DNA from: Patiria pectinifera
Taxonomy: Eukaryota; Echinodermata; Asteroidea; Valvatida; Asterinidae
Assembly (NCBI GenBank): GCA_029964075.1
Contig: CM057147.1
Coordinates: 15,583,513-15,647,512 of the forward strand
Length of the DNA: 64,000 bases
Direction of reading: 5' to 3'
Below the pieces are notes generated by a model. It was not told the origin of the DNA. It did no database searches and saw only the letters and a program-made list of their open reading frames with translations. Within the stretch, counting starts at the first letter, position 1. The number at the start of each line of letters is the position of its first letter. The position numbers were made by a program, and so were the translations under genes. Below are positions 1 through 12,000 of the stretch, piece by piece.

Positions 1-701
1 CTCTATTTATTTGTGGTACGCCTAATCCCATATAAAGCACAGTCAGTTTACTAGTGCAGTACTCATCCTAACAGATTCCAACAAACCCCGGTGTTGGAGT
101 TTGGCTGGTTGGGAATCGTTAGGGTTAAAGGGATTTTTGAAAACTCAACTGAAGCCGCCCTCAGAATGACCTTGCGACAGCACAGAACAGTCGGCGACTG
201 ACTTTTCAGGATCAAGCTGCACCTGAGCTACGTCCAGCGAGAACAAATCAGTCGCCAATTTTTGGCAACCTGAGTGCAACTGCAAAGATATTGAGACGAT
301 CAGCATCGGTCGGCGCTAAAAAAAAAATCAGCAGTCGCAAGAGTAGAACAATTTCAACTTCTACGACGTGTTCCCGACAGGCGGGAATCAATCGCAGTCG
401 TGTAGCCAATCAGCGTGTTGCAAAACACGGCTGAATGTCAGTTTAGGGAATCCTGTTAAATACCTGAAATTAAGGCTGTAGCTGTGGCTTTCATTATAGT
501 CTCTGATACACAGGCAGTAATAAGGTTGCATAGATGTTATGCCATAGACTCCAATATCCAGGAGCCTTCAGCCATAAATCCTAAACCTGAAACTTAACCC
601 AGGACAATTTTCTGCCCTCTCTGTTTTTTTTTGAGTGAGAGAGCTCTCTCCAAAAAAATAATAATAACATGTATGCCTTTTCTGTGTGTGTTTTTTTTAA
701 G
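1..701. other. Non-coding DNA, probable intron of the left-hand gene
   Basis: No exon is recognisable here. A pyrimidine-rich stretch at about 688-699 ends in AG at 700-701 and acts as acceptor for the exon at 702, so this is probably the preceding intron. Positions 67-135 resemble in part the short inverted-repeat element at 3121-3258 (words such as ATTCCAACA and GTTAGGGTT). Confidence 0.5.
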
Positions 702-865
702 GTGTTCCACCTATGCTGCCCAGCCCCCCTGCGTACCCAAGCAGCACTGAAAACAGCACTGCGTCATCCCCGCAGACAGATCAGAGCACCCCAGGGGGAG
801 AAAGCGTGACTGCCACAACACCCGCACAACCGACCGTTCTGACCTCGATCAACACAACGGTTTGA
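702..865 (+). CDS. Last coding exon of an unidentified gene (partial)
   Basis: A T-rich tract and AG acceptor at 700-701 are followed by an open frame to TGA at 863-865. The first codon is split (phase 1), so one base comes from an upstream exon outside the window. The roughly 54-residue tail is low complexity, rich in Pro, Ser and Thr (it opens G-V-P-P-M-L-P-S-P-P and ends I-N-T-T-V), with no domain. Such a tail could belong to a scaffold, transcription or membrane protein; I do not recognise the family. The base composition is higher in GC than the flanks, as expected of coding sequence. The gene is convergent with MIOX. Confidence is for exon status, not function. Confidence 0.6.
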
Positions 866-3120
866 ACGTGTGTGTGTGTGAAAGGTTGGTGGTCCCTGTC
901 AAATGAACCAAGCCCCCTACTAGCCATTTCTCTGACTGCGTTTACATGTAGAAATTAAAGATATATTCAAGTTTGCACACTGTTAAGGGTTAGCTCACCC
1001 GGGTCGACTCGGGTTATATCCGATTAGCTCTGATGTCATTCTCGGGGCTCACCCGGGCCAGCCACCACAGACCCTACTCGTGGAGCGGAGTCAGTGGTGG
1101 AGATACGTCACACGCATGCGCTGTTCATTCTAAGAAATGGACAAATATGGTGGGCAGACAGCGGAAAACATCAAGTGGACCCAAATATCAACTTTATTTG
1201 AAGTCTGAACATAATTAGTTATTTAACTCATTGCGACTTTGGAGGCTATAATTCCAAAATGTAACGATTGACAGAAAAGTAGTAAATCGCAAAGTAAGAC
1301 TCGGGCCAAAAAGGGCGTTTTGTCAATGGCTACGGCCGTAGCTATGGACGTCACGCGAGGATCACGATGGCCCGCATTTGAGCGTTCAATTAGCCTGGCC
1401 ATCGTGGCTAACCCATCAACATTTACCCGAGTCAACCCAGTTGAGCTAATCAAACGCACCCTAAAATTCACTGTTACAGAGGACAACGTTCTCCTGATCA
1501 GAGAACCACTTGAAAGTAATGCAGAACTTAAATTTCAAATAAAATAAAAATTTGATGGCTTAACGTTCTTTGATTTATATATTTCGGGGTCGGTCCAGTC
1601 GGTAAACAGTTAGCAGCAGTTTTATTCACTTTCAAGTTTAAATTTTGGTTTATATCTTTAAGAATAGAGGAATAGTATCTCAAAACTTTCATGAGACCTG
1701 AATTGTTTTATACTAGACTAGCGCCAATTTAAGGTAAAAAGAAGGAGTAAATTTGATTTGTGAATTTAAAAAATGCTATAAAGATGAATATTGAACAAAC
1801 AAGCTGAACAATTGGCTTGGTCAACTGGAGGATTTGATGTTATTATGGTGATCAGTGAGAAACCACTAGACTGACAGTGTAGTGTGGTCATGGTATGCAC
1901 TGGGGTATGTTATGGGGTATGTTTTCATATGTGATCTGATACACCGTGCCCTCTGGAGACATGCACACAAAAGGGAACAAAAGATTGTATACGTCTCCAC
2001 AAGGTTTTCACAAATAAAAATAGATATATGTATGTTGATTTGTCGCAAATGGTAGAGTTTTAGAAAAGGGATATTAAGTCCGAATTTCAGCCAAGGAAAT
2101 TAATTCTGGTTAAAATAAAAGCATTTTGAAACTGTACTTTCAAACTCTAAAAGTTTAGTACACGAGAACAAAGAAATGTCTCCACAAGGATACAAATTTC
2201 AGTATGGGTGAATGTATTTGTGTTTCATGCAAGCACTCATCAGCATATTGGACAAGTGTTGAGTAAAAATGTAGGTGATCTGATTTATAGAACACTCTCC
2301 AGTTTTGTTCCATTATTGCGTTTGCAGACGTCTTGGGGTCATATCATGTTTATTGCAGCATTGCATACATTGTGGTATTGGTTGTTATTATTGTGCGCAT
2401 GAACTGCATCATATTTCACTAAGATGAAAATTTGCATAATTTTTCTAAAGAATTATCTTCATGTAGATGTTAGCAATAAAAGCTATTCTTGGCTCAAAGA
2501 GTGATCACAATAATCAAGAGAAATCAATCATCAATACTCTTTTTTGTGTGTGTAAAATAACTGGTCTTGAAATTGTTATATTTCAAATGACGATTGTGTA
2601 CATAATTGATCTGGTTGTTGAATGGGTAAAGTCAAGTGTTTTCTGCCGATATCTATATTTTGTACTTACCATAGAAAATATTGTATATTTGTGACTGTCT
2701 ATAAGGCCACTTTGTAGCACCGCATAGGGCAAGCCTGTTTCCACTGCTTTTTGAGAAAATGTCCGAGTGAAGATGTGTTGACGTACAATGACCTGTACAT
2801 TTTTAACAGGAAAAAAATATTTGTATACTCACCAGTGATCAAAACGGACCGTGTTTTTAACTACATGTAGCATGTTTACCGTCTCCATTTAAACAATTTT
2901 TTATTCCCATATTGTGATGCTGAGTTGAGATATTTAAGGTTTTCAATACTCTCTGCACTGAGACATTTACTGCAAGTTTTGCCAAAACCAAGTTTGTTTT
3001 ATTCACTTGTGGGCAGCTTTGGAAAACACAGCTGTGGTGCACTTCCAACTTCTTGGCAATTATATGAAAACAAAGTGTTTGGTGTTGCCCCTTCTGAAAA
3101 GAGAAGGGTTGTGAGAGAAT
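866..3120. other. Probable 3' UTR and intergenic DNA
   Basis: Nothing in this AT-rich stretch behaves like coding sequence. The first part is probably the 3' UTR of the preceding gene. Overlapping AATAAA polyadenylation signals lie at 1538-1548, beyond a MITE at 987-1451. A 218-codon frame on the minus strand at 2857-3513 has no recognisable domain and crosses a repeat, so it is not called. Confidence 0.45.
987..1451. repeat. MITE-like repeat with 27-28 bp terminal inverted repeats (copy 1)
   Basis: The left end (987-1014, GGTTAGCTCACCCGGGTC...) is an imperfect inverted copy of the right end (1425-1451, ...CAACCCAGTTGAGCTAATC). The interior 1160-1450 is clearly homologous to 19170-19490 inside a MIOX intron (shared words AAGTGGACCCAAA, CATTGCGACTTT, TTAGCCTGG and CGTGGCTAACCC). 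A dispersed non-autonomous DNA element is the simplest reading. No transposase is present. Confidence 0.6.
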
Positions 3121-3258
3121 ATCCCTAACCCCTAAGGGTTCCTCAGGACTACCCTGCCAAATCCAACAGAGTCCAACAGCTACTTCCTTCTTAACCCAAC
3201 AGGCTCCAACAGGTTTATGATATATTTGGATCCTGTTGGATTCAGCAGGGTTAGGGAT
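3121..3258. repeat. Short foldback element
   Basis: The left arm 3121-3171 (ATCCCTAACC ... CCAACAGAGTCC) is complementary to the right arm 3227-3258 (GGATCCTGTTGG ... GGTTAGGGAT). Inside are direct CCAACAG words. A related fragment lies near 67-120. Confidence 0.6.
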
Positions 3259-3790
3259 AGCTATTAGTGCAGGCGTGCAACTTTTCCTTGGATCAGCTAT
3301 TTCCTCGTTTTTCACTTCACACGTATGCCAATAAAAATTGACTGCACAATGTCTTGTAATTTCTTGGAATTTCTTCTCTTTTGGGGTTACTTCCTTGTAA
3401 CATTCCTGTGAGTAACACATGTTGAGTTCAATTTTGCCCCTGTACAGTGTATATACACATGTATGTGAAGTGCCACCCAACATATGGTGTTTGTATTTTT
3501 GCCGCTTGTACATCTGTTAACATTTTTAACATGGTTGGGGCAGTTTAGTGTGGGGATGGATGGGAAGGCACCATTTGTTTTTAAGCAGTTAACTCACAAT
3601 GCCACATTTGTTTGGCCCAAGTTGTTGGTATTAAATTTGTAGTAATGCAAGGCAGTAGTTCATAATACGTGTGGTTGTTTGCCTTCAAGACATCTGTGCA
3701 CGTTTTTTTGTGAGCCGAAAAAAATCAAGGATGGACAGATGTATTTGCCTCAAGGCCTCGCAAGGCAGAAAACGCAGCAAAAATTGACCG

Positions 3791-4407
3791 CACACGGTGA
3801 GCTACGTGCTGAGCAAACGGCTAGGAATGACTTTTTGCTCAGCAGATACGGTAGCTCTCACACACCGCACACCGCACACGGTGAGCTACGTGCTGAGCAA
3901 ACGGCTAAGAATGACTTTTTGCTCAGCAGATACGGTAGCTCTCACACACCGCACACGGTGAGCTACGTGCTGAGCAAACGGCTAGGAATGACTTTTTGCT
4001 CAGCAGATACAGTAGCTCTCACACACCGTACACGGTGAGCTACGTGCTGAGCAAACGGCTAGGAATGACTTTTTGCTCAGCAGATACGGTAGCTCTCACT
4101 CACCGCACACGGTGAGCTACGTGCTGAGCAAACGGCTAGGAATGACTTTTTGCTCAGCAGATACGGTAGCTCTCACACACCACACACAGTGAGCTACGTG
4201 CTGAGCAAACGGCTAGGAATGACTTTTTGCTCAGCAGATACGGTAGCTCTCACACACCGCACACGGTGAGCTACGTGCTGAGCAAACGGCTAGGAATGAC
4301 TTTTTGCTCAGCAGATACAGTAGCTCTCACACACCGCACACGGTGAGCTACGTGCTGAGCAAACGGCTAGGAATGACTTTTTGCTCAGCAGATACGGTAG
4401 CTCTCGT
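3791..4407. repeat. Tandem array of a 77-bp hairpin-forming unit, 8 copies
   Basis: The unit beginning GGTGAGCTACGTGCTGAGCA recurs at 3796, 3880, 3957, 4034, 4111, 4188, 4265 and 4342. Spacing is exactly 77 bp after a first 84-bp interval, the extra 7 bp being a repeated CACCGCA. Within each unit GTGAGCTAC...GCTGAGCA is complementary to TGCTCAGCA...GGTAGCTCTCAC, so every copy can fold into a hairpin with a loop of about 20 nt (AACGGCTAGGAATGACTTTT). Copies differ by only a few bases. The 119-codon frame across the array comes from the periodicity and is not a gene. Confidence 0.93.
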
Positions 4408-5381
4408 GTGCCGCGGGCTTAACAGGATGAATACAAAAAAAAAAATACCTTTTCACAATTGATTTGAATACAATGGAATAGCTTGTTTGTTGACTTGAGA
4501 ATGGATGACATGTGATTGTCTTTTGATGAGTTACAATTCTCACAGCTGCCATCTCTTTATCATCCAATCAATTTTCTACAATGTTGAAATGGAGATCACG
4601 AATATGTTCCAGTAGATTAATCAACTCGATTTTCTTGGGTACTTTAATAGTAATGATTTTTTTTTCTCCGCATATTTAAATATATATTTACGGTGTAATA
4701 GGAAGTAGTTCAAACTATTAAGCTGTACAGTGCTTCTTGCAAATGTTCTATTTTATTTTTGTTGTTAGTTCATTAGACATATTATTGTACATAAATTAAT
4801 TAATATTACGAATAATTATAACGGAAAATTTGTTTGTCTCATATTTTCCTGCTGGTTGCAACATTTTTATTTGTCATAATAAGCTCATCTTTGTGCGACA
4901 GACATGACAGAATTGTTTTGCCTGTCCAGTTTTCGAAAAAGAAAAAAAAACCAAGTGTGCATCATTCACAGTGTTAAAATTTGGAAATTGCATGCACCAA
5001 TAGTCGCATAATAAAACTTGTTTTAAAATTTCATGATTACAAAAAAACGGAATTGTACTCAAAAAGGAAGACTGTAAACTGTAGTAACAGTTCTAAACTT
5101 TTGATTGTATTTTTTTTACTTCAAGCATGGTGTGAACTGGATAAAAAAATTCTGTACTTGAAAATCTAGGCACATGGAAATCAAACAAAAGTGAATCATT
5201 GCAAATCAGTATTATACATGTTATAAAATAAACTGATTCATTCAATTAATGTGATTTATACCAAATTGGTCACAAACAAATGTACATATTTTCTGTATTT
5301 TATTAATACCGTATGGAAGTCTTTAATAAATCATTAGCGTAACAAATAATGTCATATTGTCTTGAAGGTATTCATGTGCAG

Positions 5382-5600
5382 ATAATTGACCTATTGCCGT
5401 TTGCGAGTTAGCCACGCCCCTTAGACAACCCTATGGAGTTTTTGTACACTAAGTTTTGTTTGTCTCAGAGTTTGCTAAGTTTTGTTTGTCTCAGAGTTTG
5501 TCTCCCGCGTCCAGTTGTATATCATGTAATTGGACAATATTTCACAAGCTGCGTTGACGCGATTCTTTCTAACGTGATTCTACCGTGATAGGTCAATTAT
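5382..5600. repeat. Short MITE with ATAATTGACCTAT terminal inverted repeats
   Basis: ATAATTGACCTAT at 5382-5394 is matched in inverted orientation by ATAGGTCAATTAT at 5588-5600. The interior carries a direct duplication of a word near 5452-5500 (AAGTTTTGTTTGTCTCAGAG). There is no coding content. Confidence 0.6.
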
Positions 5601-6178
5601 GTCCTCAAACAACTGCTTAAAGCCCCTGTCACACAGTGCCGTTCTAGCATTCCGAAGGTGTCACAACCATCAAAATTGGCAAAACTGGATGAGACTTGAC
5701 AGCAACTGCTCTGAACAGGGAGCTTAATTGTGTTAGGGACTTTGACCTCAATTTGCATGTTGACCCCCAAGCGGGCATGGTAAACATCGGTGAAGCAATT
5801 TTGCCACCTTTTTCATCATCAACATTGTTTTGCGTAATACATTTGGAGCATCTTCATAGAGATAATGTAATTTTTAACTATTTAAAGTCTCAAAGAAACA
5901 AATTTGCCAAAAAAGCAAAACAAAACAAATATTTTTTTCACATGCCAACCGTCACTTCAAAGGACAGTGAAATCGCAGCATCGGACCTGCATTAACTGTA
6001 TACCTCTCCATTGACCCTTGCATTTGTGCTGCTGCTCACTCCTTAAGCATTTCACACAAAAATGTGACACACACACAGACAGACAGACATCCGACAGACA
6101 GCGTATGACCTTTAACTGCAGGAGGTCTCATTCAAATGCGAATACAAATAAGGTATATATTGCCAGGAAACTGACAAT

Positions 6179-6674
6179 TAAACGGAAGATATATTTGCAA
6201 ACATCAAAAAATGAAATTATCAAATTATCAAGAAATACCCCAACTGGATTTTTAGGAAAGACAGTCTAAAGCATACTGTAAAGTTGTGGCTCCTGGTGTA
6301 CCGACATTTTCAAGAAAAAGTGTATCGCTGGAGAAAACTGGCTTTTTTTCAAAAAGTGCTCTTGAATTTTCATATTTAGTTACTCCACATTTTCTTTACA
6401 ATTGATTACACACCTGTGAAGGGAGTACAAGCCTGCTAGACTGATTGGCTAACCTTACAATCCCAAAAGTCTATGTACATGTATTGCTCCATTTCATCTT
6501 GAGTGGGGTCAGGGAACCAGACTACAAAAATATGACTGGTTTTCCTGGTTTTTCAAGCAAATACAAGCCCAAAACGTGGATCAAGTCAGTGTAACAATAT
6601 TTGCTATAACATACCAAACCTCCAAATCCATTAATTTCTGAAAATTGCAGAAAAGCAAATGTTGCACATTCCCA
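6179..6674. repeat. TTAA-type MITE, copy 1 (degenerate ends)
   Basis: Shares order and sequence with the better-preserved copies at 13380-13899, 28399-28786 and 30351-30868: TTTGCAAACATC near the left, GACAGTCTAAAGCAT, GTGGCTCCTGGTG, a middle GGAGAAAACTGG, then GCAAATGTTG and ATTCCC at the right. This copy lacks most of the central palindrome. Confidence 0.75.
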
Positions 6675-8606
6675 AAAAAAAAAAAAAAAAAAAAATTCTG
6701 TGCACTGCGGAAAGAAGCTTGTAACGACCAGGGAAAAAATAACGGCTAATAAACTATTTCGCGTACAATCCATTTCACTCCACCTCATCAAAGATCCTAA
6801 TTCTCTCTTTTTAAAATATATTGATCAAGCGTTCAAGGGGGGGGGGGGAGGGCTGTGAATCAATTCCGTCTGCATGCAGCCTTCATGGTGATTTGCACCC
6901 AATGTATTTAATGACAAGTACAAAAAAGATTATGTATCACATCATGATGCTTCATACAACAATCATTTTATTACAATGCATGAGGTCAGCTTGTTATATT
7001 AGTTCATCAGATTAAACTCTGAGACATTATATTACAATCAATGTTAATAGTCCAATGATATTTACAGTCACAATTGCTCTTTGCATTGGAAGCATGTTGA
7101 ACACTTCTGGCTCTTCATCGGGTCTTTCTAAAATATTACAAATTTTAGTTAGTTAATTATTAATTATGAATAAAATCAGAAACTGGCAAGCCACCGTTAA
7201 TTTTTCGAATTTTAACACTACAATATGAGCAATTGTATTACTCTGTCATGTTCTTGATTTGGATAACACGTATGAAAAATGTAAGAAGTATTATTTGTGC
7301 AAATTTTAAAAAACATGGTTAAGAGTACAGTGAGTTTGTTATAACAATTCACTCTTTTACAGCTAACATTCGTACATTTTCTCTCAGTCTCCTCCAATGA
7401 TTGAATTAGCCTATGAATAAGTAAAGTTTATCAATTCAGTTCGCTGAAAAGTAATCGAATGGAAAGAATCTTATTTAGTTTCTCAGAAAGTTCTAGTGTA
7501 TACCTATCAATATTTTACACTCTTCTATGCTGTGGGATTGTAGCAGATCAAACATAACATGAGTGCAACTACATTTAAACATTATTCATAAATATCTGAG
7601 ACAGTTATCTGAAACGTGCAGTAAACTGTTGAACAAAATCGTTGGAAATTGGTGAATCTTTACTTATTTTGGCTTTTTGAGCTTGGCCGGTTTTAAACAA
7701 GTGCATAAAGTTTATTTGCGTCCAGGCTCCTAGCCGGTTTAAATGTTCTTGATTAAAACCAACCAAGCACATATTTATTCCTTCATTATGAGTCTTAAAT
7801 ACAGGAAGGATGGAAGCTACTAATGAAAACAAAAATGCACAAGCGTCTTTTGATGTCTTCAAGAACAGATTAAGGACTATAATTGAAAGATCATCAACAT
7901 GGAAAAAAAAAAATACATGCATACAAACACTTTGATCTCTCCACAGATTTATTAATCAAAAAGATCACTATCATTTCTAAAAGGCTACCTTATAATATCA
8001 GTGAAAGCAAGTATATTTATATGCTAATCACGTTTAATTGTTTTCAATGGTAGCACTCACACACAATTCATGAAAAGTTGATATTTAAATAAAGAAATCG
8101 TCCGTAAAATATACATTTGCAGTGAAACAAAGCTCTGCGCAATCTAACATCTAGCCTCAATGTGTCATTAAATCAAAAACATCTCAATAATGCATGCTTT
8201 AGCACTGTATTAAAATAAATATCAAAAACATCACCATTTTTCAATGAAACTACATATAACAACGGAATCAGAGCATTGGAAAGTCATGAAAGTTTTTAAT
8301 ATTCAGTTTTAGCTGAGCTGTCCAATAAAATTTCCAAAAATGTTACAAAACGTTAAAAACAATTCCAATGATGTCAGTTTAACAATTATTACATCATTAC
8401 GTTTCCTGATGAAATGACCTGTGAATCAAAACGTGTAATTAAATACATGTTAATGAGACTGTAAATTTTGTACATGAGACCAACTGGTTCTTTTCAAAAC
8501 CACACAACTCACAATGAGATATTATTCACATGGTGATGCCGCAAAACCTCCCTTTCATCAAAATACATGTAAATAACACCTGGTTTTATGCGAGACACAG
8601 TTTTGA

Positions 8607-8880
8607 TTCACACGGGAGTCGGGTTGGTGCTGTGGTTCTTTCCTCGCCTTCCACAGCTGTGACCCAGGCTCGATTCCTGCCCTGGTTCACATGTAGATTG
8701 GGTTTTCATGTCCCTACCTGATTCCATGGGTTTCCAAAGAACATTCTTCTGGGGTTTTCCTCCAACCTCTAAGCCTGTAATTTCTTCTCATTGTCTTCTC
8801 TCAAGCTACAGTGCCTAGGGCGCTTTTGAGGAATGCTTGGTTGCATTACCAGAAATAATTAATAATAATTATATAATTAA
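8607..8880 (+). mobile_element. tRNA-derived SINE
   Basis: The head (8611-8690) contains a B-box-like GGCTCGATTCC preceded by a degenerate A-box (GGTTGGTGCTGTGG). A conserved-looking body follows (TTCCAAAGAACATTC, GGGGTTTTCCTCC), then a LINE-like tail (GTGCCTAGGGCGCTTTTGAGG) ending in AT-rich repeats (AATTAATAATAATT). This is the layout of a tRNA-derived SINE. It lies just past the end of the MIOX coding region and may sit in its 3' UTR on the opposite strand. Confidence 0.7.
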
Positions 8881-8964
8881 CACCACATCACCTTTCAATA
8901 AAAAAAAATATAATCAATATTCAATACATGGAAAAGTGGCTTTCAGCAGATGGATGACGCCTGC

Positions 8965-9073
8965 CTACCACCTCAGGGTACCAGGGATGTACTTGTCAAT
9001 GAGAGCCTGGTAATACGGCCGAAGCGCGTCCAGGTCGGGCAGCCCGTCACTCTTGGAATACAGGTCAAATTTG
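8965..9073 (-). CDS. MIOX: MIOX exon 11 (C-terminus, stop)
   Basis: Encodes residues 267-301 plus the last base of codon 266. It opens KFDLYSK with ligand Asp269 and ends PGTLRW and TAG (plus-strand 8965-8967). Acceptor AG is the complement of 9074-9075; phase 2 entry. Confidence 0.95.
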
Positions 9074-12000
9074 CTACAGGGATGGGCAAATGCAAAGAAA
9101 AACTGAAAATTGAAGGAAGACTTTCTCACAAAACACATTTTCCAACACGTACAGTAATGGAGTCACATTTTGCTATTTACGTCAGGGTGTCATTTGACTA
9201 CTGATGTACTCTTTCAATGCGAGAAATAAAAGAGCAAGCTGTGTAAAATGTGTTAGCATGGTGACGCAAAACAGTCTGTTGAAAACTGGAGTTAATTCTC
9301 ACTGGGCAATGCAATATATTTTCTCCGATTGTGCATTCTGAGCTGAGAGTCTTGTAAAACAAAGATGAAATTGATTTCCTTTATCCTTCAATCTTCCAAA
9401 CGCCATCAGGAGCTTTGGTGGATTTTGCAGGATTAGGGAAAGCACGGCACTTTTTAGTTTGTGTGGGGTCCGTTGCCCCCTTGTAAGTAATGTGACCTGT
9501 TCTGTCAAAAGCAGACGCTTCTGGGCAGAGGTTGAAATTGAGATAGGGCCAAAAAATGCTGTGGGGATGATTTTTAACGATTTTCAAATTTTTGCATATA
9601 TATAATCCTGAACATGTCTAAAATATATTATAAAAGTTTGAAACCCTAATTTGAACTCTACATATACTATTTTTGATGATTTTTATAAGGTATATCAGTT
9701 AAAGAAATAACTGTTTTGTGACGTTCGTGGCCATTTTCTCCGTTTTCTACTTTTCGACACAATGGACTTCAAAATAGCATAATTCAGCCAAGGAATGACC
9801 GGTTTCAAAAATTAAACCACCTGTTAAAAGGAAAAAGAACATATGCTAACAATATGTAAAAATATCATTTTCGACCTTATGCCCAGAAAAGTCTGATTTT
9901 GACAGAACAGGTCACAGTTTACTGTGCAAAGAATGCACTTATAGGTTCCTGCACAGTGGAGTATTTAGAGAAGTCAGCAGCCAATTTCACAAAACACTGC
10001 GTATGACTTGCACACAGCAAGGAATGCTTTTTGCCAAAAGTCATTTGATTAGCTTGTGACTTGACTTGATACTGGAGAACCTGTGATGGACTTGTGAGCA
10101 CTTGGCATGGACTCCAGTACAGCGCTGGATTACTTTGGCATACACAGGGTTCCTAGAACTTTATGAAAACAAATTCCCTGACTTTTCCCGGAGAAATTTC
10201 CAAAATTCCATGAGAAATATTTTCACTTCAAGGAGGTTGCTGGGAAGTCAAGAGGTGGTGTAGCACAACCAATTGTTATTGTCTGGGTAAGTGTGTAATA
10301 ATTATTCACACTGCATAAACACTAAAAATTCATCATAGCCAGTCAGTCAAAGGACACAATTCAACTTGCACACACGGCACAAGATGCAAGACTAAAGTGG
10401 CAGAAGCCTTCCCCTTCTGGGTCACTGTCAAATGCCCCGAGTTTTCTCTGACTGGAAAAATGGAAACTCATTCTCAAGGTTTTCCCTGACTCCCAGAGTG
10501 GCTGGAAACCCTGCATATACATGTATTTAATTATATAACCGACATACAGATCCTTTCATTCGGGAGGTAACACACTGAGTATACAGTGTTTAAATGTCGG
10601 TGAAGGGCAAATAACCTATTTGATTTATGTCACCCCGGCGCAAAAATTCCATCTTATAATATAGATCCTTGTCATTTGATTGGTGGAACTCACATCACGT
10701 GACAGTATTAGTTATCCCGCGAGCGCGAGTGGAACACGGAATAATGTAGTAAGTCTGTGTCCCACATACCACGAGGCCGAAGGCCGAGTGGTATGTGGGA
10801 CACAGACGCACTACATTTTCTGTGTTCCACGAGCGCGAGCGTGATAAAGAATTAATCTTCAAGCAAACTTGACGCGCAGTACAGTTGGAACGAGCACGCT
10901 TTACAGGGACATTCAGCATTTTATCGTATGCAGCTGGAATGTATCATCATGGAACAGTCGAATACGCGGAGTGCGGTATGGACCGAGGCCGTGCTACATG
11001 GTTATATGTAGCACGGCTTGTTGCCATGGATCGACAAATCAGGATCGAGGATTCAAGTTTACTTGAAGATAATTGTAAATTACTCCCATTCACGCCGGGG
11101 ATCAGCGTGGCGCATAGCGCGTATTGTTCCAAAGAGCCAGCGCTACAGAGTTTGGTTCAAACATTTTCGCGAAGGGGTGGTTTGGAAGAGAGAAGTACAT
11201 TTTCCACCAATGTTGTACTGAAATAAAAGATCAAGTATATCAAATGACAAGGATCCATATGTCAGTTATATAAAACAAATATTGAGTGGCTTTAAATTGT
11301 TTCGCCTCGTGAACTGGAAAAGTCCAGGGGCCAATTTCACAGAGCTGCTAAGCATAAAGATTTGCTTAGCACAAAAAGGTATGGCTTAGTAAAAGCAGGG
11401 TACCAGCAAAAACTCCATGTGATGTATATTGCTTGTGATTGGTATTCAGCTATTGTTTGCTTAGCATGAAAATCACGTGGAGTTTTGGCTGGTAACCTGC
11501 TTTTATACCCCAGACTTTTTTTGTGCTAAACAAATTTTTGTGCTTAGCAGTTCCGTGAAATTGGCCCCAGATTTTACCTTGCGATAATATTCCTCCCATT
11601 TCACTCTGAGCCACTCAATATTTGTATACTACAGAGTGATCAACTCACTTGAATTCTCGGACCCATTTGAGCATCTCCATATCCTTGTTGTTGCATAGAT
11701 GCATGTAGTCACCGCCAGTGTGCCACGGGTAGAAGGAGTGGTACCGGATCATGTACAGCCCCTGTGAACAAAATAATAATAAGGGAATAAATGTGAGCTC
11801 CGGAGGTTTTTATCACTCTGTTTAATACCACTTAGAGTCTGGGTGCTGATAACTACCCAAGCCGGAGGCGAGGGTAATTATCAGCACCCAGACTCTAAGT
11901 GGTCTTAAACAGAGTGATAAATACCGACGGAGCACATATTTATTCCCATTCATAAATACCTTTTCGGTAAAAAAAAATCATATAATTCGTTCAAAACATC

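Larger units (their letters stand above)
4411..8600. other. AT-rich intergenic DNA
   Basis: No coding exon is recognisable. The stretch holds two MITEs (5382-5600 and 6179-6674), an A21 run near 6675-6695, a G12 run near 6838-6848, and possible minus-strand AATAAA signals (TTTATT on the plus strand near 6968 and 7945) that could serve the MIOX 3' UTR. Confidence 0.5.

Noticed and set aside
2857-3513. 218-codon minus-strand open frame
   Set aside because: No recognisable domain, it crosses the inverted repeat at 3121-3258, and its composition is not coding-like. Treated as chance.
3679-4038. 119-codon plus-strand frame in the 77-bp array
   Set aside because: The frame is produced by repetition of the 77-bp unit, and the peptide is a repeat of it.
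3791-4407. Possible CRISPR array
   Set aside because: Units are contiguous 77-bp near-identical copies without unique spacers, and the DNA is eukaryotic.
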